A stretch of 64,000 bases of DNA from Flavobacterium notoginsengisoli (GCF_014207905.1 NZ_JACHLB010000001.1:496001-560000); one strand, 5' to 3'; positions 1 to 8,290 are shown, counted from the stretch's first letter. Translations and numbers: made by a program. The notes: generated by a model from the letters alone, not told the origin.

Positions 1-34
1 CTGCGGCGGAGGAACCGATTGCGGGTGTTCATAA
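1..34 (+). CDS. 3' end of an unidentified gene, Cys-rich tail
   Basis: Reading from base 2, the frame gives CGGGTDCGCS followed by a TAA stop at 32-34. Three Cys and four Gly in ten residues suggest a metal-binding or disulfide tail, but only ten codons are visible and the family cannot be named. A strong intrinsic terminator 49 bases downstream on the same strand supports a real plus-strand gene ending here. Confidence 0.4.
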   Translation, partial: CGGGTDCGCS

Positions 35-82
35 TTAAGGTTCTAAGTTGCTAAGATTCTAAGCTACTAAGATTTAAACATT

Positions 83-130
83 AAAAGCGTCACATGAATT
101 TTGAATTCATGTGACGCTTTTTTTTCTTTT
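83..130 (+). terminator. intrinsic terminator of the truncated left-edge gene
   Basis: A perfect 18-bp stem (83-100 with 104-121), three-base loop TTG, then a T-rich tract. It is one of the strongest hairpins in the window. The spacer before it (38-80) holds degenerate CTAAGATT-like repeats. Confidence 0.85.
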
Positions 131-173
131 AAAAATGCCTTTTAATGTTGTTTTTAAGGCTTAACTGGATTAT

Positions 174-200
174 TTGTATATTTTTTAGCGATTACTTTTG
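174..200 (+). promoter_or_regulatory. putative Bacteroidota-type promoter
   Basis: TACTTTTG at 193-200 fits the TAnnTTTG -7 box, and TTG at 174-176 is a possible -33 box, but the 16-base spacer is shorter than the usual 17-21. It lies 18 bases before the small ORF at 219. Confidence 0.4.
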
Positions 201-218
201 GCTTATAAATTCGTTCAA

Positions 219-341
219 ATGACAAATAGAAATAACTCAGAAATAATTCGAGACAATCGAGTTGCAAGATTATTATGGTTTACTTTAGGATTTTTCTCCG
301 CAACCATTATTACTTATTTAGCAATGAAAGGCAATCATTGA
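219..341 (+). CDS. small single-pass membrane protein (40 aa)
   Basis: ATG at 219 to TGA at 341. The N-terminal half is polar and charged (MTNRNNSEIIRDNRVARLL). It is followed by one hydrophobic segment of about 18 residues (WFTLGFFSATIITYLAMKG) and a short polar end. The layout suggests an inner-membrane peptide with the N-terminus inside. A -7 box lies just upstream and a strong terminator isolates it from the preceding gene. The downstream HD gene is convergent. No family is recognised. A chance ORF is possible at this length, but the clean membrane segment and promoter argue for a gene. Confidence 0.5.
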   Translation: MTNRNNSEIIRDNRVARLLWFTLGFFSATIITYLAMKGNH

Positions 342-377
342 GTTAGAAATCTGAAAACTGAGACTGAGACTGAAAAC

Positions 378-1031
378 TTATTTCAAACCTTCCCATTCTG
401 CATAAAACTGTGCCAGAAAAGATTCCATGAAATGATGTCTTTCGGCAGCGATTTCTTTTCCTTTTTCTGTATTCATTTTATCTTTTAAAAGCAAAAGCTT
501 TTCGTAAAAATGATTTATCGTTGGAGCGTTATTCTTTTTATACTCCTCTTTTGTCATATTTGTTACTGGCGCAATTTCTGGATTGTATAAAGCTCGGTTC
601 TTAAATCCGCCATAATTGAAGGCTCTTGCTACTCCAATTGCACCAATTGCATCCAAACGATCAGCATCTTGAACAATATCCAATTCGACAGAAGAGAACT
701 TCTTTTCGAAATTTCCGCCTTTATAAGAGATATTTTCAATGATATTCACCACATGAACAATTATCTCCTCCGAAACATTTTGAGCCTCTAAAAACGCTCG
801 TGCTGTTTTTGGACCAATAGTTTCGTCTCCGTTATGAAATTTGCTATCTGCAATATCGTGCAACAAAGCACCTAATTGCACAACTGTAAGATCGCAGTCA
901 GTGTCTTTTGCAATTAAAAGTGCATTTTTATAAACACGTTCGATATGAAACCAATCGTGACCGCCTTCGGCATCGTTTAGTTTTTCTTTTACAAAAGCAA
1001 TCGTTTTATTTATAAGTTCAGAAGTATTCAT
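378..1031 (-). CDS. HD domain metal-dependent phosphohydrolase (YedJ-like)
   Basis: 217 aa, a single-domain cytosolic HD hydrolase. The expected metal ligands are visible: H25 (in GGHDWFHIERV), the H58-D59 pair (LLHDIADSKF) and the later Asp in QDADRLDAIGAIG (D122/D124), which matches the YedJ/YpgQ-type subgroup in order and length. Such enzymes hydrolyse phosphate esters, often nucleotides, but the substrate is not readable from sequence. The gene stands alone, behind a terminator that separates it from the desaturase upstream on the same strand. The start ATG at 1029-1031 gives the normal N-terminus of the family. Confidence 0.85.
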   Translation of the reverse strand: MNTSELINKTIAFVKEKLNDAEGGHDWFHIERVYKNALLIAKDTDCDLTVVQLGALLHDIADSKFHNGDETIGPKTARAFLEAQNVSEEIIVHVVNIIENISYKGGNFEKKFSSVELDIVQDADRLDAIGAIGVARAFNYGGFKNRALYNPEIAPVTNMTKEEYKKNNAPTINHFYEKLLLLKDKMNTEKGKEIAAERHHFMESFLAQFYAEWEGLK

Positions 1032-1051
1032 AAAGGGATATTTATATTTTA

Positions 1052-1101
1052 TAAAAAAATGTTGATTGTCAAAGTTTAATACTAAACCTCAACAATCAAC
1101 A
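1052..1101 (-). terminator. intrinsic terminator of the desaturase gene
   Basis: GTTGATTGT at 1061-1069 pairs with ACAATCAAC at 1092-1100, and an inner AGTTTA/TAAACT pairing extends the stem. On the minus strand the stem is followed by a run of seven T, as expected for termination of the gene ending at 1153. Confidence 0.7.
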
Positions 1102-1152
1102 AGTATATTTTTTAAATTTCAAATCTAAAATCTGAAATCTACATTCTAAAAT

Positions 1153-2145
1153 TTAAAGTCTCGCAGGTTCAACCCATTTGAAAATGTGAGATTCTTGTGG
1201 AATCACAATTCTTTCTGAGATTTTAGCCATACGAGCTGGTAATTTCATTAAATAATCACGTGCTTTTTCTGCCTCGTCAGTCAAATTAGAAATTTTATCG
1301 ATTTCCCATTTGTTCATTAATTTCTGCATAATTTCAACGTAATCTGTTGCAGTGTAAACTCCGATACGTTGCGCAGAATCTGAAAACTGTTCAAAAGCTG
1401 TACTAATTTTTTGTCCAGATTCTCTCAAGAAATGCGCTGGCATAACGATTTTCTGTTTCATCATGTATTGAAAAGCCAACATCATTTCGCTCGGATCAAC
1501 TTGGAAAATTCTAGTTACAAATTCGCTATATGCATGGTGATGACGCATTTCGTCACCTGCAATCATTTTACACATTTTAGACAACTTGTTATCTCCAAAT
1601 TTCTTTGCAATCTGAGATACTCTGTTGTGAGAAACATAGGTTGCTAATTCCTGAAAACTTGTGTAAACAAAGTTTTTGTACGGATCAGAACCTGTTCCAA
1701 TATCAAAACCGTCGTTAATTAAATGCTGAGTTGTCATTTCGATTTCACGCATGTTAACACGACCAGACAAATACAGATATTTATTCAAAAGATCTCCGTG
1801 GCGGTTTTCTTCTCCGGTCCATTGGCGAATCCATTTAGACCAGCCATTACCACCGTCTTCAACTTGATTTACTCCTTCTACATCCATCAACCAAGATTCG
1901 TATGTAGGCAAAGCTTCTTCGGTAATTGTATCACCAACAAGCGTAACCCAGAAATCGTATGGAAGTTCTTTAGCTATTTCGCGTAATTCTCTTACCTCTT
2001 CAAAGAAATTTTCTCCTTCAGAATTTGGTAAAAAATCAGACGGCTGCCAAATTTTTTCCACTGGAATTAAATACTGTTCAACGAAGCTATCCACGTTTTT
2101 TTCCAAAAACTGCATTACTTCTAATCTAATGTTTTTTATAGACAT
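1153..2145 (-). CDS. acyl-ACP desaturase (fatty acid desaturase type 2)
   Basis: 330 aa, the usual length for soluble diiron acyl-ACP desaturases. The two carboxylate/His iron motifs are intact: EENRH at 112-116 and DEMRHH at 198-203, with further Glu ligands in the TEE and QELATY helices. The enzyme would introduce a cis double bond into acyl-ACP and so adjust membrane unsaturation. No signal peptide is present, so it acts in the cytosol and needs reduced ferredoxin. It lies 45 bases downstream of a plsC-type acyltransferase on the same strand, so the two probably form a lipid-synthesis operon ended by the hairpin at 1052-1101. Confidence 0.93.
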   Translation of the reverse strand: MSIKNIRLEVMQFLEKNVDSFVEQYLIPVEKIWQPSDFLPNSEGENFFEEVRELREIAKELPYDFWVTLVGDTITEEALPTYESWLMDVEGVNQVEDGGNGWSKWIRQWTGEENRHGDLLNKYLYLSGRVNMREIEMTTQHLINDGFDIGTGSDPYKNFVYTSFQELATYVSHNRVSQIAKKFGDNKLSKMCKMIAGDEMRHHHAYSEFVTRIFQVDPSEMMLAFQYMMKQKIVMPAHFLRESGQKISTAFEQFSDSAQRIGVYTATDYVEIMQKLMNKWEIDKISNLTDEAEKARDYLMKLPARMAKISERIVIPQESHIFKWVEPARL

Positions 2146-2190
2146 TACTTATATTAAATTTGGGTTTTATGCTTTAGCTCGGACTAAAAC

Positions 2191-2937
2191 TTAAACCTGT
2201 TTATACTCATTTATTCCTTCCTTAACTGCTTTTTCCGTAATCTCCATTAGCTCTTCAAATTTGTAATCTTTAACAGCTAAAGCTGGATGAGCAGTAAATT
2301 TTAGATGATTTCCTAAACCAACCGGAAAAAAACCAAATTTTACCATTTTCCAAGAATTATTAATACTCACTGGAACAACATATGCCGATGGTGCATATTT
2401 GCATAAAATTTTTAAACCGCTTTGCGCGAATTCTTTTGGTTTTCCTGTTTTACTTCTTGTTCCTTCTGGGAAGATAACAGCAGATCTTGTGTTTTTTTCG
2501 ATATATTCAGACAAGCCTTTGATAACTGGAATAGCTTGTTTAGGGTCTTTTCGGTCAATTAAGACAGATCCTCCGTATTTCAAATTAAAAGAAACACTTG
2601 GAATTCCGCTGCCTAATTCCTTCTTACTTACAAATTTACAATGAAAACGTCTAAAGTACCAAATCATTGCCACGATATCGTACATACTTTGATGATTGGC
2701 AACAAAAATAATCGGCACTCCTTGCGGAATTGTTTCTCGATTTTCAATTGTATACGTTGTTCCAACCAAATTGGTACATTTTAAAAGGCAGAAGTTTAAA
2801 TAATCTACACTTTTTTTATGAGCTTGGTAACCAAAAACATTTAAACAAATCCATTGAATGGGATGAAAAACAGCCAAACATAAACCAAATAATAAATAGT
2901 AAATTACCGATATTGGATAAGATATAATTTTTTCCAT
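2191..2937 (-). CDS. 1-acyl-sn-glycerol-3-phosphate acyltransferase (PlsC family)
   Basis: 248 aa. The acyltransferase motifs are clear: NHQSMYD (81-87, HX4D catalytic pair) and FPEGTRS (156-162, glycerol-3-phosphate binding), plus a conserved KKELG segment. An N-terminal hydrophobic stretch (about residues 8-38) anchors it in the inner membrane. The reaction is acylation of lysophosphatidate to phosphatidate. It is transcribed with the desaturase downstream. A second, divergent PlsC-type gene is at 46873-47616, so the two may differ in substrate or chain preference; which is the principal PlsC cannot be decided here. Confidence 0.9.
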   Translation of the reverse strand: MEKIISYPISVIYYLLFGLCLAVFHPIQWICLNVFGYQAHKKSVDYLNFCLLKCTNLVGTTYTIENRETIPQGVPIIFVANHQSMYDIVAMIWYFRRFHCKFVSKKELGSGIPSVSFNLKYGGSVLIDRKDPKQAIPVIKGLSEYIEKNTRSAVIFPEGTRSKTGKPKEFAQSGLKILCKYAPSAYVVPVSINNSWKMVKFGFFPVGLGNHLKFTAHPALAVKDYKFEELMEITEKAVKEGINEYKQV

Positions 2938-2955
2938 GCTTCAAAAATTAATGCG

Positions 2956-2963
2956 CAAAAGTA
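2956..2963 (-). promoter_or_regulatory. putative -7 box for the plsC-desaturase pair
   Basis: CAAAAGTA on the plus strand reads TACTTTTG on the minus strand, 19 bases before the plsC start. No TTG lies at the right distance, so this is a half-supported promoter. Confidence 0.35.
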
Positions 2964-3023
2964 ATAAATATATTTTTAGACTTATTAAAATTAAAAACAA
3001 TAACCGTTTTTCTGGTTTAATTG

Positions 3024-3031
3024 TACCTTTG
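3024..3031 (+). promoter_or_regulatory. putative -7 box for the rnpA operon
   Basis: TACCTTTG fits TAnnTTTG and sits 31 bases before the rnpA ATG, in the divergent region shared with plsC. A clear -33 TTG is not seen. Confidence 0.4.
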
Positions 3032-3062
3032 TAGCAAAATTTGCAAATTTTTTCTGAATTAA

Positions 3063-3467
3063 ATGAACTTCAATTACCCTAAAAACGAGCGTTTAAAAAG
3101 CAAAACTACTATTGGATTACTGTTTTCTGAAGGAAAATCAGTTTCTAAATATCCGCTACGTTTGGTTTACCGTCAAGCGGAAGAAAATTCAGAAGAAGGA
3201 ACCAAAATTGGCGTTTCGGTTTCAAAGAAATATTTCAAAAAAGCTGTTGACCGCAATTACTTCAAAAGGGTTTTGAGAGAAACCTATCGATTGAACAAAC
3301 ATTTGCTTTTAGATAATCTAGATCAACCTTATTCGATTATGCTTTTTTATCAGACAAAAGACAGATTATCTTACGAAGAAATCAATACCAAAATGATTCA
3401 ATTGTTTGAGAAGTTTTCACTTCAAATCAATAAACCTTTAGATTCCGAACAGAAAACCGAGTCGTAA
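3063..3467 (+). CDS. rnpA: ribonuclease P protein component
   Basis: 134 aa, basic. The diagnostic RNR-type motif RNYFKRVLRETYR is at 64-76, preceded by the beta-strand segment IGVSVSKKYFKKAVD. The protein binds the RNase P RNA and helps position pre-tRNA 5' leaders for cleavage. The N-terminal NERLKSKTTIGLLFSEGKS is also typical. In many bacteria rnpA follows rpmH beside dnaA. Here the 125-base upstream gap is too short for rpmH, and plsC lies divergently instead. It begins a string of plus-strand genes running to 6833. Confidence 0.93.
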   Translation: MNFNYPKNERLKSKTTIGLLFSEGKSVSKYPLRLVYRQAEENSEEGTKIGVSVSKKYFKKAVDRNYFKRVLRETYRLNKHLLLDNLDQPYSIMLFYQTKDRLSYEEINTKMIQLFEKFSLQINKPLDSEQKTES

Positions 3468-3537
3468 ATTTCAAAACGTAAGATTAATAAGCAACTTAGA
3501 CAAAAAAATCGTAGTTTTAGCTCTAAATTGAAATTCT

Positions 3538-4386
3538 ATGCGTCGACTTTTCTTTTTATCTTTTTTGTTTCTAATTCTTTCTGGATGTAATAAATCTTAC
3601 CAAGCGGAAGATAGTAATATTATTGTTTCGGCTGTAAAACTACCGGCGAAAGCAGAAAGTGATTCGTATGAAAGAAGCCCTGATCCGGTAACTCCACCGC
3701 CGCCAGCTCCGAAGAATAAAGATAAAATCGAGCAAAAAATTATAAAGGAAGCGACTTTAAAATTTGAAACCGATAATCTAGAAAACTCCTTTGGTCAAAT
3801 TCGAAAAGCTGTTGCGAATAGTAAAGCACGAATTATAAACGACTCTGAAGGAAAAGATTTTGCTACTCTTTTTAGAAATCTTACTATAAAAGTACCAAGT
3901 CAGAATTTTGACCGTTTTATAAATGATGTTTCAAAAGGTGTTTCGTATTTTGAAGTTAAAAATATATCTGCGCAAGATGTTACTGAACAATATATTGATC
4001 TGACTTCTAGATTAAAAACAAAGAAAAAACTAGAAGAACGCTATCTTGAAATTCTAAAAAAAGCGAACAAAGTCAGCGAAATTTTAGAAATTGAAGAACA
4101 AATTTCAGCCATTCGCGAAGAAATAGAAGCCAAAGAAGGTCAGCTGAAATATTTGGAAAGCCGCGTTTCTGAAAGTACAATTACTATTGAATTTTATAAA
4201 ACAATACCTGAAAAAGAGGGCGTTAAAATATCTTACGGTTCAAAACTTTGGAGTGCAATCGAATCTGGATTCTACACTTTATCCGATTTATTAATTTCAC
4301 TATTAAGTGCTTGGCCTTTTGTAATTTTGTTTGTTGTATTTGCCTATTTTATTAGAAAAAGATTAAAAAGAAGAAAAAAAGAATAA
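3538..4386 (+). CDS. DUF4349 family lipoprotein
   Basis: 282 aa. A lipoprotein signal peptide ends in LSGC with the lipidated Cys at 17. A Pro-rich linker (about 47-60) is followed by the DUF4349 core (about 64-225), including a charged helical segment (LKTKKKLEERYLEILKKANKVSEILEIEEQ) likely to form a coiled coil. One transmembrane helix is near residue 245-270, followed by the basic tail RKRLKRRKKE. Many DUF4349 proteins have this lipoprotein-coil-TM layout and their role is unknown; membrane tethering at both ends is an inference. It is two bases from the protease gene downstream, so co-transcription is very likely. Confidence 0.85.
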   Translation: MRRLFFLSFLFLILSGCNKSYQAEDSNIIVSAVKLPAKAESDSYERSPDPVTPPPPAPKNKDKIEQKIIKEATLKFETDNLENSFGQIRKAVANSKARIINDSEGKDFATLFRNLTIKVPSQNFDRFINDVSKGVSYFEVKNISAQDVTEQYIDLTSRLKTKKKLEERYLEILKKANKVSEILEIEEQISAIREEIEAKEGQLKYLESRVSESTITIEFYKTIPEKEGVKISYGSKLWSAIESGFYTLSDLLISLLSAWPFVILFVVFAYFIRKRLKRRKKE

Positions 4387-4388
4387 TC

Positions 4389-6026
4389 ATGTATCCGTAT
4401 TTCAAAAAGAAATTTATTATACCTGTAGCTGTTGCGGGAATGTTGTTTGTTGGAACCAGTTTTAAAGAAGATTTTTTTGAAATTGCCAAACAGATTGAGA
4501 TTTTTACAACTCTATTTAAAGCCGTAAATACCAATTATGTTGACGAAACCAATCCGGGCGATTTGATGGATAAGGCCATAAAAAGCATGTTGGGAAGTTT
4601 AGATCCGTATACGGTTTATTTTAACGAGCAAGATGTTGTCAATTTTAAAATCAATAATACTGGAGAATATACCGGAATTGGCGCTTTAATTTCTAGAAAA
4701 AAAGACCGTTTGGTTGTTCGCGAACCTTATAAAAATTATCCAGCCGATAAAGCCGGACTAAAAGCGGGTGACGAAATCATTCAGATTGGAGATGTTCTAA
4801 TTGCTGATTTTAAAGATGATGCTTCGCAATTATTAAAAGGAACAAAAAACACTAAAATCAACATTAAATATCTTCGTCAAGGAAAACCATTTACAACTGT
4901 TTTGGTTTTGGATGAAGTTGATATTAAATCGGTTCCTTTTTACGGAAAAATCGACGATAAAACGGGTTATATTGTTTTGGCACATTTTAGCAGAAAAGCT
5001 TCAAACGAAGTAAAAGAAGCCCTTGAAAAACTAAAAGCGGATGGTGCAACACAAATTGTTTTAGATTTAAGAGGAAATCCAGGAGGACTTTTGAATGAAG
5101 CAATTGATATCTGCAATTTGTTTGTTCCAAAAAATGAAGTTATTGTAACAACTAAATCGAGAATCGAAAAACACAACAATACTTATAAAACACAAAAAGA
5201 ACCAATTGACACACAAATTCCGTTGGCAATTTTAGTAAACGGAAGAAGTGCTTCAGCATCTGAAATTGTTTCAGGTGCTTTACAAGATTTGGATCGTGCG
5301 GTAATTTTAGGAAGCAGAAGTTTCGGAAAAGGTTTGGTGCAACGTTCTGTTGATTTGACTTACGGAACTCAGTTAAAAGTGACCATTTCTAGATATTACA
5401 CACCTTCAGGAAGATGCATTCAGGCTTTAGATTATGCGCACAAAGACAAAAATGGTGTGGCACAAAAAACCGATGCTAAAAATTATAATGCTTTTAAAAC
5501 CAGAAAAGGAAGAACCGTTTATGATGGTGGCGGAGTTTTACCAGACATCGAATTGGAAGAAGCCAAAACAAGTGCAATTGCTACAGCTTTAATTAAAAAT
5601 GATGGAGTTTTCGATTATGCAACGAGTTATTATTATAAAAATCCGAATTTGGGAGATAAGATTCCAACAATAACAGATGCAGATTACTCTGCTTTCAAAC
5701 AATATTTGAAAACGAATAAAATTACATTTGACACTGAAACCGAAGTTGCTCTGAAAAACACTTTAGCTGCAGCTAAAAATGAAAAAATTGACGAAACTAT
5801 TGCTCCTGAATATCAGCAATTATTGGCTGCTTTAGAAAAAAGTGAAACTACTTTGCTGGATAAAAACCAAAAGGAAATCAAAAACATGATTCAAGAAGAA
5901 CTGATTAAAAGGTATCAATATCAGGAAGGTCTGTATCAGTTTTATATCAAAAACAATTCGGAAATTAAAAGAGCAGTGAGCGTATTAAATAACCAAACAG
6001 AATATAAAACGATTTTAAAAATGTAG
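4389..6026 (+). CDS. S41 family carboxy-terminal processing protease with PDZ domain
   Basis: 545 aa. It has an N-terminal signal/anchor helix (about residues 9-24, VAVAGMLFVG) and a PDZ domain at roughly 92-170. The S41 peptidase core follows, with nucleophile S289 in GRSASASE and general base K314 in SFGKG; the spacing of 25 equals that of E. coli Prc S452/K477. The protein probably faces the periplasm and trims protein C-termini. The C-terminal 150 residues are helical and charged. It sits between a DUF4349 lipoprotein (2-base gap) and a double OmpA-domain protein (3-base gap), suggesting a cell-envelope operon. Confidence 0.93.
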   Translation: MYPYFKKKFIIPVAVAGMLFVGTSFKEDFFEIAKQIEIFTTLFKAVNTNYVDETNPGDLMDKAIKSMLGSLDPYTVYFNEQDVVNFKINNTGEYTGIGALISRKKDRLVVREPYKNYPADKAGLKAGDEIIQIGDVLIADFKDDASQLLKGTKNTKINIKYLRQGKPFTTVLVLDEVDIKSVPFYGKIDDKTGYIVLAHFSRKASNEVKEALEKLKADGATQIVLDLRGNPGGLLNEAIDICNLFVPKNEVIVTTKSRIEKHNNTYKTQKEPIDTQIPLAILVNGRSASASEIVSGALQDLDRAVILGSRSFGKGLVQRSVDLTYGTQLKVTISRYYTPSGRCIQALDYAHKDKNGVAQKTDAKNYNAFKTRKGRTVYDGGGVLPDIELEEAKTSAIATALIKNDGVFDYATSYYYKNPNLGDKIPTITDADYSAFKQYLKTNKITFDTETEVALKNTLAAAKNEKIDETIAPEYQQLLAALEKSETTLLDKNQKEIKNMIQEELIKRYQYQEGLYQFYIKNNSEIKRAVSVLNNQTEYKTILKM

Positions 6027-6029
6027 TGA

Positions 6030-6833
6030 ATGAAGCTATCTCTAGCCATACTTCTTCTTTCATTTTATACAGTATCGGCGCAGCAAAAACCTGTTGAAAC
6101 CATTTATTTTGAGTTCGACAGATATGATTTGACCAACAAACAAAAAACGGTTGTTTCGAACTTTATAAAAAATCTAGACACCTCAAAGGTTCAGTCTATA
6201 CAGATTTATGGTTATTGCGATGATAGAGGAACAGATTCATACAATTTTAGATTATCAGATAAACGTGCAATTACTATTCAGAATCTTCTAGTTCGCAACG
6301 GCTTCAAAAAGAATAAAATTATTATTCTAGAAGGACGAGGGCGCATAATCGTTAAAACAGATACTGTAAAAAATCTTCATGAAACCCGCTTACAAAATCG
6401 GCGGGTTGATTTAATTCTTGTTACAAAAGAAAATTTCGGAAAGGATGTACACACTTCTTTTAAAGAGAAGTTAAAAGTTGGCGATAGGGTTTATCTGGAA
6501 AATATTCTATTTAATATTGGAAGTGCAAAGCTAACAGATACTGCTAAAAAAGAACTGAACAACGTTGCATTAACACTTTTAACGCATCAAAATATAAAGT
6601 TTGAAATTCGCGGCCATGTCTGTTGTACACCCGAAATTTACAGCGACGGCATTGATCGAGACACTAAAGAAAGAAGACTTTCTTGGAATCGAGCCAAAAC
6701 TGTTTTTCATTATCTAATCTCCAAAAAAATCTCCAAAAGCCGTATGACTTATCTTGGATGTGGGAATAAATATCCGCTAAAAAAAGGAGATAAATACGAT
6801 CGGCGTGTGGAGTTTTTGATTACTGATATTTAA
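6030..6833 (+). CDS. exported protein with two OmpA-like peptidoglycan-binding domains
   Basis: 267 aa. A signal peptide (residues 1-17, cleaved near VSA-QQ) is followed by two OmpA C-terminal-like domains in tandem: about 25-132 (IYFEFDRYDLT, GYCDDRGTDSYNFRLSDKRA, RLQNRRVDL) and about 155-267 (ILFNIGSAKLT, IRGHVCC, RRLSWNRAKTVFHYL, DRRVEFLI). The first keeps the D and R positions that contact diaminopimelate; the second is more diverged and Cys-rich (C198, C199, C244). There is no beta-barrel. The 3-base gap to the protease gene points to translational coupling. The convergent elaA gene begins 6 bases later with no visible terminator. Confidence 0.85.
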   Translation: MKLSLAILLLSFYTVSAQQKPVETIYFEFDRYDLTNKQKTVVSNFIKNLDTSKVQSIQIYGYCDDRGTDSYNFRLSDKRAITIQNLLVRNGFKKNKIIILEGRGRIIVKTDTVKNLHETRLQNRRVDLILVTKENFGKDVHTSFKEKLKVGDRVYLENILFNIGSAKLTDTAKKELNNVALTLLTHQNIKFEIRGHVCCTPEIYSDGIDRDTKERRLSWNRAKTVFHYLISKKISKSRMTYLGCGNKYPLKKGDKYDRRVEFLITDI

Positions 6834-6839
6834 GATTTT

Positions 6840-7286
6840 TTATTCTCGAATCATTTCAATATGCTCAATATCATCTTCTAAATACATTTCGCTTGTTTGT
6901 ACAAAACCGTGGCTTTCGTAGAATTTCTTTAAATATAATTGAGCTCCAATAGTAATTTTATCTTTCCCGAAATTAGACTTAATTTCAGCAATTGCGACTT
7001 GCATTAATTCATGTCCCCATTTTCTGTCTCTGTAGTTTTCATCAACAACAACTCTTCCGATTGAGGCATTGTCAAATGAAATTCCGGCATCGAATAAACG
7101 CGAATACGCAACAATTTTACCTTCAAATTCTCCCATTAAGTGTAAAGCTTTCTTGTCTTTGCCATCAAGATCCAAATAAACGCAATTTTGCTCCACTACA
7201 AAGATTTCACTTCTAAGTTTGAGCAAATCATATAGCTCATTTACATTTAATGCCTCAAAAGGCTTTATTTTCCATTTTAATTCCAT
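6840..7286 (-). CDS. elaA: GNAT acetyltransferase, ElaA family
   Basis: 148 aa, the normal ElaA length. Family features are the N-terminal FEALNVNELYDLLKLRSEIFVVEQNCVYLDLDGKD segment, the acetyl-CoA loop region (VVDENYRDRKWGHELM) and the C-terminal FYESHGFVQTSE strand. The substrate of ElaA is not established. The single gene converges with the OmpA gene, and a perfect 20-bp inverted repeat lies between it and the DUF1579 gene upstream. Confidence 0.85.
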   Translation of the reverse strand: MELKWKIKPFEALNVNELYDLLKLRSEIFVVEQNCVYLDLDGKDKKALHLMGEFEGKIVAYSRLFDAGISFDNASIGRVVVDENYRDRKWGHELMQVAIAEIKSNFGKDKITIGAQLYLKKFYESHGFVQTSEMYLEDDIEHIEMIRE

Positions 7287-7367
7287 TCTTGTTTATTTTT
7301 TGCCGCTAAGGCACTAAAACGCAAAGTTAGATTTATTTTTAGCTGTGCTAAAGTTTTTTATAAAAAT

Positions 7368-7418
7368 TGCAAAGGCACAAAGGTATACTTCGTAGAAATA
7401 TACCTTTGTGCCTTTGCA
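7368..7418. repeat. perfect 20-bp inverted repeat, possible terminator
   Basis: Arms 7368-7387 and 7399-7418 are exact reverse complements (TGCAAAGGCACAAAGGTATA) around an 11-base loop. It lies just past the DUF1579 stop, and on the minus strand it is followed by an AT-rich stretch, so it may end that transcript. The sequence also resembles the CGCAAAG-type intergenic repeats seen at about 7302-7326, 8190-8225 and 47680-47865. Confidence 0.7.
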
Positions 7419-7448
7419 GCTTTGTTTCTTTGTAACTAAAATAGAAAA

Positions 7449-8090
7449 CTATTTTTTAGTCATTACAATTTCCATGCTTTTATATTCTGATCCGTTTTTG
7501 ACATCGTACATTTCCATTTTTCTTGTTTTCGGATCCACAATTGTATAGACTTCTCTATAAGCTGTTTTTTTGCCATTAACCGGATTAACCATTTCGCCTT
7601 TTAGTTCCATGCTTTTTTTGCTTTCATCATATTTTCCCATGGCAACCATCATTCCTGTTCCCATATTGTCGATAAAAGTTGTTGTGTATTCTTGGCTAGC
7701 ATTATTGTAAGCTAGAGTACTTTTACCTTCAAAAGGCTGTCCCATCATGGTTCCTTTGTAATCGGATTCTTGATAGCGTCCGCCCAAAATCATTCTAATT
7801 ACGGCAACAGAAGTTGCTTTTTCAGGTTTTCCATTTGCTTCCGACCAGAAAGTCATATCGCAATTCCAAGTTCCAACTTCGTCTGCCATCATTTTATGCG
7901 GATTTCCTGGTGTTGCATATTCCTGCCAAGCTTTCATTTGTGCTGCAGAATCTACAGTTTCTTCTATAAGCGGTTCTTCGGTTTTAACAGCAAGAGAATC
8001 GGCTGTGGTTGGAATTTCTGTCTTTACTTCTTTTTTACAGGAAATAAAACACAAGGTTATAAGTGCTAATGCGGTTGCTACTTTTTTCAT
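7449..8090 (-). CDS. DUF1579 family lipoprotein
   Basis: 213 aa. The signal peptide ends in the lipobox FISC (Cys about 18), followed by a low-complexity T/E/S linker to about residue 55. The DUF1579 core starts at TPGNPHKMMADEVGTWNCDMTFW and continues through VIRMILGGRYQESDYKGTMMGQPFEGKSTLAYNN. It is a beta-rich domain of unknown function, related in shape to lipocalin-like or heme-binding folds. Likely lipid-anchored in the envelope. The gene stands alone between two intergenic repeats. Confidence 0.8.
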   Translation of the reverse strand: MKKVATALALITLCFISCKKEVKTEIPTTADSLAVKTEEPLIEETVDSAAQMKAWQEYATPGNPHKMMADEVGTWNCDMTFWSEANGKPEKATSVAVIRMILGGRYQESDYKGTMMGQPFEGKSTLAYNNASQEYTTTFIDNMGTGMMVAMGKYDESKKSMELKGEMVNPVNGKKTAYREVYTIVDPKTRKMEMYDVKNGSEYKSMEIVMTKK

Positions 8091-8139
8091 AACTATTTGT
8101 TTTTATGTTTGTTACAAATAAAGTTACGAAATATTTTTT

Positions 8140-8282
8140 GTTTCAAGTTTGAAGTTTCAGGTTTCAAGTTTTATCTGCTTTGTGTATTTAACCGCGAAGT
8201 TCGCAAAGGATTACGCAAAGAGCGCTATTGTTATTATGACTTGGAAAACTTCTACACAAACTTCAAACCTGAAACCTGAAAC
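8140..8282. repeat. composite intergenic repeat
   Basis: Between the DUF1579 start and DUF4837 stop. GTTTGAAGTTTCAGGTTTC-like sequence (8140-8168) is repeated in inverse at 8261-8282. Between them (8190-8225) lies an ACCGCGAAGTTCGCAAAG-type array, the same family as the large inverted repeat at 47680-47865. No gene is visible; a 60-codon ORF here is only the repeat read through. Confidence 0.6.
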
Positions 8283-8290
8283 AAATTCTT

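Noticed and set aside
3063..3467. rnpA as a sign of the dnaA-rpmH origin region
   Set aside because: No rpmH or dnaA is next to it and no DnaA-box cluster was seen; the parS cluster at 57-60 kb is the better origin-side mark.
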